A DNA stretch of 64,000 nt from Actinoplanes couchii. GTDB lineage: Bacteria > Actinomycetota > Actinomycetes > Mycobacteriales > Micromonosporaceae. Each line of letters opens with the position of its first letter. Positions within the stretch are counted from its first letter, which is position 1. Below are positions 34,493-41,805 of this stretch, in pieces. The notes under the pieces are model-generated. The model was not told the origin of the DNA. It searched no databases and saw only the letters and a program-made list of their open reading frames with translations. Made by a program: the position numbers and the translations under genes. Location: positions 39,537 through 103,536 of the forward strand of contig NZ_BOMG01000021.1 of assembly GCF_016862075.1 (NCBI RefSeq), given 5' to 3'.

Positions 34493-35785
34493 CTACCGCC
34501 CAGCCGTGGTCCAGAGCGCGTCCATGGGCAACACCAGCGTGCCGTCGTCGAAGCGGAACGTGTGCGCACCGGTGTACAGGACGACGGCCGCGCCCAGACG
34601 GCCACCGACACGGTCGCGGAGCGCTCGGACACCGGCGAGATCGGCCCGGTCGACGCGGGTGCCGGCCTTGATCTCGAAGGCGAAGACCGTCCCGTCGTCG
34701 CGCTCCAGCACCAGGTCGACCTCCTGAGCCTCAGCAGTGCGGAAGTGACCGACGGAAACCGGCGTGTCGGACCAGGTGACCTGCCGGAGGATCTCGCCGA
34801 CCGCGAACGACTCCACCAGATGGCCGTACTCCGTCAGGGTGGCCGGATCGTTGGTGGCGATCTTCTCCGGGGTGAGCCCCAGAAGCCACGCCATCACACC
34901 CGCATCGACGAGATGAACCTTCGGCTGACGAGCGACCCGCGATCCCAGGGTGGTGCCCCAGGCCGGAATCCGCATGACGAGAAAGACCGCCTCTAGGAGC
35001 TTGAGGTAGTTCTCGGCGCTGCTCTTCTCCATCCCGACCGCCGACGCGGTGCCGACGATGTTGAGGATCTGCCCCGACCGGGCGGCGAGGACACGGAGCA
35101 GCCGGGGAAGCATCTCCCGCTGGCGCACCCGGCTCAGCTCCAGTACGTCCCGCTCGATGACGAGATCGAGGTAGTTCGAGAACCAGCGTGAGCGGGACCG
35201 GCCCGGCGGGCGCCGCAACACGACGGGCATCCCACCGGCGGTGATCCGCCGGGCATACTCTTCCCGGCTCGTGGTGGACGGGCCCGCGTCCGATGACACA
35301 TCCGCGCCGTCGAGCAACCTGCAGACCAGGGAATCTCCTGGTGATCCGTCGATCTCCGCCTGCGCCAGGGGCGGCACCTCGAGGATGTCGACCCGGCCGG
35401 TCAGCGCCTGCCCGGCCTCCGGAAGGGTCGTGTACCGGGTCGACCCGGCCAGGACGAAGCGTCCCGGGCTGAGGTCTCGATTCAGTTCCGCCTTGATCGC
35501 GCTGAGGAGATCCGGAACATGCTGGTACTCGTCGATCAGAACGGGACCCGGGCCGCTGACGAACCGGCCGGGATCGTTGCGGACCGCCGCTCGCGTGGCG
35601 GGATCGTCGCAGTCGATGACCGGGCTTCCCGTCCGGTCGGCGAGAGCGTGCAGGAGAGTGCTCTTGCCGACGGTACGAGGCCCGTTCAGGACGATGGCCG
35701 GCTCCTCGGTCAACCGGCGCGTCAGCACCGCCGTGAGCTGGCGTGGAGCGATGCCGGTGAGAGAACCTTCCATGCCTGTCAGCAT
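34493..35785 (-). CDS. AAA ATPase of the DUF4143 family
   Basis: About 430 aa from ATG at 35785 (or 35773; no strong ribosome site for either). Walker A is VLNGPRTVGKSTLLHALADR, Walker B is PVLIDEYQHVPDLLSAIKAE, and sensor 1 is FVLAGSTRYTTLPEAGQALT. A winged-helix-like middle follows. The C-terminal DUF4143 nuclease-fold domain has AQEVDLVLERDDG and FAFEIKAGTRVDRADL, the PD-(D/E)xK-like pattern. Members are common, mobile and of unclear role, sometimes linked with toxin or restriction functions. It stands alone beside a decayed metal locus, so recent acquisition is possible. Confidence 0.92.
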   Translation of the reverse strand: MLTGMEGSLTGIAPRQLTAVLTRRLTEEPAIVLNGPRTVGKSTLLHALADRTGSPVIDCDDPATRAAVRNDPGRFVSGPGPVLIDEYQHVPDLLSAIKAELNRDLSPGRFVLAGSTRYTTLPEAGQALTGRVDILEVPPLAQAEIDGSPGDSLVCRLLDGADVSSDAGPSTTSREEYARRITAGGMPVVLRRPPGRSRSRWFSNYLDLVIERDVLELSRVRQREMLPRLLRVLAARSGQILNIVGTASAVGMEKSSAENYLKLLEAVFLVMRIPAWGTTLGSRVARQPKVHLVDAGVMAWLLGLTPEKIATNDPATLTEYGHLVESFAVGEILRQVTWSDTPVSVGHFRTAEAQEVDLVLERDDGTVFAFEIKAGTRVDRADLAGVRALRDRVGGRLGAAVVLYTGAHTFRFDDGTLVLPMDALWTTAGR

Positions 35786-35790
35786 ATGTG

Positions 35791-35822
35791 TTCCGCATCT
35801 GCGGCAAAAGTTTTCCGTATCT
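35791..35822. promoter_or_regulatory. Direct repeats upstream of the DUF4143 gene
   Basis: TTCCGCATCT (35791-35800) and TTCCGTATCT (35813-35822) are near-identical direct repeats 22 bp apart, two helical turns, just upstream of the start. The first also forms a small dyad CCGCA-TC-TGCGG. This may be an operator for autoregulation; no experiment supports it. Confidence 0.35.
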
Positions 35823-35865
35823 TGAGGGCACTTAGATCCGCGTTTCGAGGGGCCGGATTCCGTGT

Positions 35866-37536
35866 TCAGGGGCGCCAGGCGGAGTCTCGTAGGAGGCGTA
35901 GGCCGTTCAGGGCCACCAGGATCGTGGAGCCCTCGTGGCCTGCCACTCCCAGGGGGAGCGGGAGGGTGCTGAGCAGGTCCCAGGTGACCAGGGCGGCCAT
36001 GGCCGTGGCGGCTATCGCCAGGTTGGCGCGGACCAGGCGGTTCGCCCGGCGGGACAGGGCGATCACGGCCGGGATCGTGGACAGGTCGTCGCGGACCACC
36101 ACCGCATCGGCGGTCGCCACGGTCAGGTCGGCGCCGGAGCGGCCCATCGCCACGCCGATGTGGGCGGCGGCCATCGCGGGGGCGTCGTTCACCCCGTCGC
36201 CGACCAGGAGCAGGGCCTTCTCCCGGCGTACCGCAGCAATCTTGTCCTCCGGCAGCAGGCACGCCCGGACGTGCCGGATGCCCGCGGCCGACGCGGTCCG
36301 CGCCGCGGCGCGGGGGTTGTCGCCGGTCAGCAGCAGCGGATCGGTTCCGGTCAGATCGCGCACGGCGGTGACGGTGGCGGCGGACTCCGGGCGCAGACGG
36401 TCGGTGAGACCCAGGATCCCGGCAGATTCACGATCGACCCGCACAAGTACGGCGGTCTCACCCCGTTCCTCCTCCGGCGTGCCGTTCGCGGTACCCACCT
36501 GTACGTGCCGTCCTTTCACCATCGCCGACACCCCCTGCCCGGGTGCCGAGGTGAACGCCTCCGCCTCGGGAATCGTCAGGCCCTGCCCGCGGGCGGCGGC
36601 GACGATCGCCCGGCCGATCGGATGCTCGGACCCGGTCTCGGCGGCCGCGGCCAGGGCCAGCAGCTCATCCTCGGGAAGGCTGCCGCGGATCGTGGTGACG
36701 TGCGGGCGACCCTCGGTCAGGGTTCCGGTCTTGTCGAAGGCGACCCGGCTCGTCTGACCGAGGCGTTCCATCACGACCGCGGATTTCACCAGCACGCCGT
36801 GCCGGCCGGCGGTGGCGATCGCGGACAGCAGGGGTGGCATGGTGGCCAGCACGACCGTGCACGGGGACGCCACGATCATGAGGGTCATCGCCCGCAGCAG
36901 GGTCGGCTCGAAGGCGGCGCCGAGCAGCAGCGGCACCGCGAACAGGGCGACCGTGGCGGCGACCATCCCGATCGAGTAGCGCTGTTCGATCTTCTCGATG
37001 AACAGCTGGGTGCGGGCCTTGGTCGCGCTGGCCTGTTCGACCAGGGCGACGATCCGGGCGCCGACACTGTCCGCGGCGGCCTTCTCCACCGCGATCCGCA
37101 GCAGCCCGGTGCCGTTGACGGTGCCCGCGAAGACCGGGTCGCCGGGCCCGCGGTCGACCGGCAGCGGCTCCCCGGTGATCGACGCCTGGTCGACCTCGCT
37201 GTGCCCGCCGAGGACCCGCCCGTCGGCGCCGATCCGCTCGCCGGGCCGCACCAGCACGACGTCGCCGATCTGCAGGTCCGCGGTGTCGACGACCGTTTCA
37301 CCGTGGTCGGCGGTGACCTGGGTCGCCTGTTCCGGGGCGAGGTCGAGCAGGCGGCGGACGGACTCCTCGGTCCGGCGGGTGGCGATCGCCTCCAGCGCCC
37401 CGGACGTGGCGAAGATGACGATCAGCAGGGCCCCGTCGAAGATCTGCCCGATCGACGCGGCCCCGATGGCGGCGGCGACCATCAGCAGGTCGACATCGAG
37501 CCGCCGGTCGCGCAGCGCCTGGAGTCCGGCCCAGCC
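35866..37536 (-). pseudogene. ctpD: P1B-4 metal-transporting P-type ATPase (CtpD-like), N-terminus deleted
   Basis: The frame keeps the last four or so helices and the whole catalytic core: actuator ITGEPLPVDRG, metal motif SPC in MIVASPCTVVLATMPPL, phosphorylation loop FDKTGTLTEGRP, SEHPIGRAI, LTGDNPRAAA, hinge VGDGVNDAPAM and helix motif GHEGSTILVALNG. SPC plus HEGS(T) marks P1B-4, which exports Co2+, Fe2+ or Ni2+. Similarity starts abruptly at RRGWAGLQALRDRRLDVDLL (near 37536). About 85 residues with the first two helices expected in CtpD are missing, and the remaining frame runs antisense into the ArsR gene. The first in-frame ATG is at 37482. It is probably non-functional. Confidence 0.8.
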
Positions 37537-37540
37537 GCGA

Positions 37541-37815
37541 CGAGCAGGTGGAGCTGGCCGCCGAGACGTTCCGGCTGCTGTCCGACCCGACCCGGATCAA
37601 GGTGCTCTGGGCGCTGCTCCAGGGCGAGACGAATGTCGCCTGTCTGGCCGAGCCGGCCGGCACCTCACCCACCGCGGCCAGCCAGCACCTGGCCAAGCTG
37701 CGGATGTCCAAGCTGGTCACCGGCCCGGCGACAGGGCACGTTCATCTATTACCCGGCGAGCGGCGACCATGTGCGCGCGCTGCTGGCGCAGGCGCTGGGC
37801 CGCAACGACGGATAG
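37541..37815 (+). pseudogene. ArsR/SmtB metal-sensing repressor, 5'-truncated and frameshifted
   Basis: The frame from 37541 reads EQVELAAETFRLLSDPTRIK, then VLWALLQGETNVACLAEPAG and TSPTAASQHLAKLRMSKLV, the ArsR helix-turn-helix. After that it runs off as TGPATGHVHLLP. The expected wing RRQGTFIYYPASGDHVRALL and the end AQALGRNDG lie in the next frame, stopping at 37815. One extra G in the GGCCC run at 37722-37726 explains the shift. The first few residues and start codon are also missing at the junction with the ATPase remnant. In an intact locus this regulator would be divergent from the ATPase. Confidence 0.78.
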
Positions 37816-37830
37816 CCAAACCTGACTTCG

Positions 37831-37849
37831 TATGGTTAGCCTGACCTAA
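37831..37849 (-). promoter_or_regulatory. IdeR/DtxR-type iron box of the second siderophore operon
   Basis: The minus strand reads TTAGGTCAGGCTAACCATA, matching the IdeR consensus TTAGGTTAGGCTAACCTAA at 16 of 19 positions. It sits 33-51 bp before the binding-protein start. This predicts repression by iron-loaded IdeR/DtxR and expression under iron limitation. Confidence 0.85.
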
Positions 37850-37881
37850 CTAGACGAGCGTCAAGGAACGGACTACCGATA

Positions 37882-38892
37882 ATGCGTGCGTGGCGTACGT
37901 TTCTGACCGTTGCGATCCTGAGTGTCGCGCTGACGGCGTGCGGTGCCGAGGACACTCCTACGTCGAGCGCCAGTGCGGCGCCGGCCGGGCCGTGGTCGTT
38001 CACCGACGGCTCCGGCAAAGAGGTCAAGGCGGATCAGACCCCGACCCGGATCATCGCCCACGCCGGCGAGGCGGCGGCGCTGATCTCGTTCGGCATCAAG
38101 CCGGTCGGCATCTACTCCGACGAGCCGGTCAAGACCGACCCCAACCTGAAGAACCTCGACCTCACCGGCATCGAGATCCTCGGCGAGGAGTGGGGCAAGA
38201 TCGACGTGGAGAAGGCGGCGTCGCTGCGGCCGGACCTGATCGTCGCCGACTGGTGGCCCGCCGAGAAGGCCAACAGCGGCCTCGAGGAGGGTGTCGACGA
38301 GAAGAGCAAGAAGATCGCCGAGCTGGCCCCGATCGTCGGCATCAGCCAGGGCAAGTCGATCGTCGAGCTGGCCGAGGGCTACGAAGCCCTCGCCAAGAGC
38401 CTGGGCGCCAAGGTGGACGATCCGGCGATCGCGGCGAACAAGAAGCGCTTCGAGGAGTCGGTCGCCAAGTTCAAGGCGGCGGTCGCGGCCAAGCCGAACC
38501 TGACCGCGCTCGCCATGTCGCCGTCGGACGACAAGGTCTACGTCGCCAACCCGGAGTACGCCCCCGAGCTGCTCGACTTCCAGAAGTTCGGCCTCCAGGT
38601 GATCAACCCGGACACCCCCGACCCCGGCTTCCCGTACTGGGAGAACCTGAGCTGGGAGAACGCCGACAAGTACCAACCCGACCTGATCCTGTGGGACAGC
38701 CGCAACTACACCGACAAGGCCAACGCCGAGTGGGGCGCCAAGCAGCCGACCTGGTTCAAGATCAAGGCGGCGCAGGCGGGCGCCACGGTGTCCTGGCCGG
38801 CGTTCTGGATGCACACCTACGGCGACTTCGCCACCGAACTGGACAAGCTCACCACCGCGGTGACCGCGGCGAATGAGAACATCGGCAGTTGA
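37882..38892 (+). CDS. Iron-siderophore ABC transporter substrate-binding lipoprotein (second system)
   Basis: The protein has 336 aa. The signal peptide ends in lipobox VALTACGAE (Cys near 20). The binding domain shows FTDGSGKEVKADQTPTRIIA and HAGEAAALISFGIKPVGIYS, the lobe 1 end VEKAASLRPDLIVADWWPAE, and lobe 2 with YVANPEYAPELLDFQKFGLQ and YQPDLILWDSRNYTD. It binds a ferric siderophore outside the cell. It differs strongly from the binding protein at 18536, so a different siderophore is likely. It overlaps the first permease (TTGA). Confidence 0.94.
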   Translation: MRAWRTFLTVAILSVALTACGAEDTPTSSASAAPAGPWSFTDGSGKEVKADQTPTRIIAHAGEAAALISFGIKPVGIYSDEPVKTDPNLKNLDLTGIEILGEEWGKIDVEKAASLRPDLIVADWWPAEKANSGLEEGVDEKSKKIAELAPIVGISQGKSIVELAEGYEALAKSLGAKVDDPAIAANKKRFEESVAKFKAAVAAKPNLTALAMSPSDDKVYVANPEYAPELLDFQKFGLQVINPDTPDPGFPYWENLSWENADKYQPDLILWDSRNYTDKANAEWGAKQPTWFKIKAAQAGATVSWPAFWMHTYGDFATELDKLTTAVTAANENIGS

Positions 38893-39887
38893 CCAGACGG
38901 ACACTGGGGCTCGCCCTGCTGGGCGGGGTCCTCGCGGTCGTGGCGTTCCTCAGCATCACCCTCGGCTCCCGGGACATCGGGCTGAGCGAGGTGCTGAGGG
39001 CGCTCGGCGGCACGGGCGACACCGGCTCGACGAACAGCACCGTCACACTGGAGCTGCGAGTACCCCGTACGCTGCTGGGAATCCTGGTCGGCGCGGCACT
39101 CGGCGTAGCCGGTGCCGTGTTGCAGGGAGTGACCCGCAACCCGCTCGCCGACGCCGGGATCATGGGCATCAACTCCGGCGCGGCGGTCTTCGTGGTCTTC
39201 GCCGTCACCGTCCTCGGCGTCCGCGGCGCCGGCGTCTACGTGTGGTTCGCGTTCGCCGGCGCGATCGGCGCGCTGGTGCTGGTCTACGCGGTCGCGTCCC
39301 TGGGCCGCGAGGGCGCCACCCCGATCAAGCTGGCCCTGGCCGGGGCCGCGGTCACCGCCGGGCTCGGCTCGCTGACCACCGGCATCGTGATGACCAACGT
39401 GGACGCCCTCAACGAGCTGCGGTTCTGGCAGGTCGGCTCGCTGGCCGGCCGCTACTACCCGGTGCTCACCGGCGTCGCCCCGTTCCTGATCCTCGGCCTG
39501 ATCGCCTCGCTCGGCCTGGGCCGGGTGCTGAACGGGCTGGCCCTCGGCGAGGACGTCGCCCGCGGTCTCGGCCAGCGGGTCGGCCTCACCCGGGCGGCGG
39601 CGTTCGCCGTGGTCGCGGTGCTCGCCGGGGCGGCCACCGCGGCGTGCGGCCCGATCGTCTTCGTCGGCCTGGTGGTGCCGCACGTCGCCCGGTTCCTGTG
39701 CGGGCCCGACTACCGGTGGATCCTGCCCTACTCGATGCTGCTCGCCCCGATCGCGCTGCTGCTCGCCGACGTCCTCGGCCGGATCCTGGTCGCACCGGAC
39801 GAACTGCAGGTCGGCGTGGTCCTCGGCGTGATCGGCGCACCCGTCTTCGTCGGCATCGTCCGCTACGGCCGGATGGCGGAGGCCTGA
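38889..39887 (+). CDS. FecCD-family siderophore ABC permease (second system, first)
   Basis: The protein has 332 aa with a TTG start overlapping the binding-protein stop. FecCD motifs are LRVPRTLLGILVGAALGVAG, VLQGVTRNPLADAGIMGINS, LALGEDVARGLGQRVGLTRA (coupling), GPIVFVGLVVPHVARFLCGP and the end PDELQVGVVLGVIGAPVFVG. It pairs with the next permease. Confidence 0.95.
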   Translation: MTRRTLGLALLGGVLAVVAFLSITLGSRDIGLSEVLRALGGTGDTGSTNSTVTLELRVPRTLLGILVGAALGVAGAVLQGVTRNPLADAGIMGINSGAAVFVVFAVTVLGVRGAGVYVWFAFAGAIGALVLVYAVASLGREGATPIKLALAGAAVTAGLGSLTTGIVMTNVDALNELRFWQVGSLAGRYYPVLTGVAPFLILGLIASLGLGRVLNGLALGEDVARGLGQRVGLTRAAAFAVVAVLAGAATAACGPIVFVGLVVPHVARFLCGPDYRWILPYSMLLAPIALLLADVLGRILVAPDELQVGVVLGVIGAPVFVGIVRYGRMAEA

Positions 39888-40918
39888 TGTCCACCACCGA
39901 CACGCTCCGTGCCACCCGCCGCCGGCGGGGACTGCGCTCGGTCACCGTCACCACGGCACTGGCCGCCGTGGCCGCCGGGCTCTTCGTCTTCACCATGATG
40001 GCCGGCAGCATGCGGCTCACCGCCACCGAGGTGGTGATGTCGGTGCTGCACCTGCGCACCGACCCGAGTGTCGACTTCGTCGTGCTCGGCCTGCGCCTGC
40101 CGACCGCCCTCACCGGGCTCACCGTCGGCCTCGCGCTCGGCGCCTCCGGCACCATCTTCCAGCAGCTGCTGCGCAACCCGCTCGCGTCACCGGACTTCGT
40201 CGGCATCACCTCCGGCGCCGGGCTGGCCGCCATCACCGGCATCGTCCTGCTGCACCTCGGTGGCCTGTGGATCAGCGGGCTCGCGCTGGCCGGCGCCCTG
40301 GTCGCGGCCACCATCATGTACCTGCTGGCCTGGCGGGACGGGGTCAGCGGCTACCGGTTCATCCTGATCGGCATCGGCGTCGCGGTGTTCCTCGACGGCC
40401 TGATCGGCTACATGCTCACCCGCGCGCAGCTCTTCGAGGCGCGCCAGGCCATGCACTGGCTCACCGGCTCGGTCGGACAGGCCGACACCCACGAGCTTCA
40501 ATTGCTGTCGTACGCGTTACTCGTGCTGCTCCCGCTCGCGGTACTGCTCCAACGGCAACTACGGGCACTGGAGCTCGGCGACGACACCGCGCGCGCCCTG
40601 GGTACCCGTACCGAAGCAAGCCGTGCCGCTCTTCTGGCGGTAGCCGTGATCCTGGTCGCCCTGGCCGTGGCGGTGGCCGGGCCGATCGTCTTCGTCGCGC
40701 TGATCGCCGGCCCGGTCGCCAACCGCCTCCTCGGCCCGGCCGCCGGCGGCATCGCGGCCGCCGCCCTCACCGGCGCGGCCCTGCTGCTCACCGCCGACCT
40801 GGTGGCCGTCCACCTGATGCCCACACCGCTGCCCACCGGTGTCGTCACCGGCGCGGTCGGCGCCCCCTACCTGCTGTGGCTGCTGGCCACCACGAACCGA
40901 CGAGGAGCCGGCGGATGA
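39887..40918 (+). CDS. FecCD-family siderophore ABC permease (second system, second)
   Basis: The protein has 343 aa from ATG at 39887, overlapping the previous stop by one base (TGATG). FecCD motifs are GLRLPTALTGLTVGLALGAS, QQLLRNPLASPDFVGITSGA, ELGDDTARALGTRTEASRAA, GPIVFVALIAGPVANRLLGP and MPTPLPTGVVTGAVGAPYLL. An open frame extends far upstream but is a shadow of the first permease. Confidence 0.95.
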   Translation: MSTTDTLRATRRRRGLRSVTVTTALAAVAAGLFVFTMMAGSMRLTATEVVMSVLHLRTDPSVDFVVLGLRLPTALTGLTVGLALGASGTIFQQLLRNPLASPDFVGITSGAGLAAITGIVLLHLGGLWISGLALAGALVAATIMYLLAWRDGVSGYRFILIGIGVAVFLDGLIGYMLTRAQLFEARQAMHWLTGSVGQADTHELQLLSYALLVLLPLAVLLQRQLRALELGDDTARALGTRTEASRAALLAVAVILVALAVAVAGPIVFVALIAGPVANRLLGPAAGGIAAAALTGAALLLTADLVAVHLMPTPLPTGVVTGAVGAPYLLWLLATTNRRGAGG

Positions 40919-41694
40919 GCCGACTGCGCGCCGAGGGCCTCACCCTCGGATACGACCAGCGAGCCGTCGTCAGCGACCTCGACGTGAACGTGCTCGACGG
41001 CAGAGTGACCGCGATCGTCGGCGCCAACGCCTGCGGCAAGTCCACCCTGCTGCGCGGCCTGGCCCGGCTGCTCCCGCCCCGGGCCGGCACCGTCTACCTG
41101 GACGACCGGCCGGTCACCGCGCTGAGCACCCTGGACGTCGCGAAGGTCCTCGGACTGCTGCCGCAGAGCCCGGTCGCCCCGGACGGCATCACCGTCGCCG
41201 ACCTGGTGTCCCGCGGCCGCTACCCGCACCAGGGCTGGTTCCGGCGCTGGACCGGCGACGACCACGACGCCGTCACCCGCGCCCTGGACGCCACCGGCAC
41301 CGCCGCACTGATCGACCGCCCGATCCGGCAGCTCTCCGGCGGCCAGCGCCAGCGGGTGTGGGTGGCGATGGCCCTCGCCCAGGAGACCGACCTGCTGCTG
41401 CTCGACGAACCCACCACCTTCCTGGACATCGCCCACCAGGTCGAACTGCTGCGGCTGCTGCGCCGGCTCAACGCCGAGTCGGGCAAGACGATCGTGGTGG
41501 TGCTGCACGACCTGAACCTGGCCTGCCGGTTCTGCGACCACGTCATCGCGATGGCCGACGGCCGGATCGTCGCCGAGGGGCCGCCCACCGAGGTGGTCAC
41601 CGCCGAACTGGTCGAGAAGGTGTTCGGCCTGACCTGTGTCGTGGTTCCCGACCCGGTGGCGGGCACCCCGATGGTCGTGCCTGCCGCCGACTGA
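40915..41694 (+). CDS. Iron-siderophore ABC transporter ATPase (second system)
   Basis: The protein has 259 aa; the ATG overlaps the permease stop. Walker A is VGANACGKSTLLRGLARLL, the Q-loop is LLPQSPVAPDGITVADLVSR, the signature is RQLSGGQRQRVWVAMALAQE, Walker B is LLLLDEPTTFLDIAHQVELL, and the H-loop is VVVLHDLNLACRF. All residues are intact. It is very similar to the ATPase of the first system, including the C-terminal ELVEKVFGL and CVVVPDPVAGTPMVV, so the two systems share ancestry at this gene. Confidence 0.97.
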   Translation: MSRLRAEGLTLGYDQRAVVSDLDVNVLDGRVTAIVGANACGKSTLLRGLARLLPPRAGTVYLDDRPVTALSTLDVAKVLGLLPQSPVAPDGITVADLVSRGRYPHQGWFRRWTGDDHDAVTRALDATGTAALIDRPIRQLSGGQRQRVWVAMALAQETDLLLLDEPTTFLDIAHQVELLRLLRRLNAESGKTIVVVLHDLNLACRFCDHVIAMADGRIVAEGPPTEVVTAELVEKVFGLTCVVVPDPVAGTPMVVPAAD

Positions 41695-41705
41695 TCACGC
41701 GCGAC

Positions 41706-41770
41706 TTGTCACGCCCGTTTGTCACGCCCGTTTGTCACGCCCGCTTGTCACGCCCGCTTGTCACGCCGCG
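41706..41770. repeat. Tandem array, five 13-bp units
   Basis: The unit TTGTCACGCCCG(T/C) repeats at 41706, 41719, 41732, 41745 and 41758; the last copy diverges in its final bases. The first two units carry T, the next two C, at position 13. The array starts 12 bp after the ATPase stop and ends 36 bp before the start of the GGDEF-EAL gene, in its promoter region. Confidence 0.9.
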
Positions 41771-41805
41771 CTGAGAGATCGATTCCGCTCCGTAAGATGT
41801 GCGGC

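Noticed and set aside
34493..36262. 589-residue form of the DUF4143 ATPase
   Set aside because: The N-terminal 160 residues are out-of-frame translation of the P-type ATPase 3' region; the ATPase starts near 35785.
38873..40918. 681-residue form of the second FecCD permease
   Set aside because: The first 338 residues are an Arg-rich shadow of the preceding permease; the true ATG at 39887 overlaps that gene's stop.
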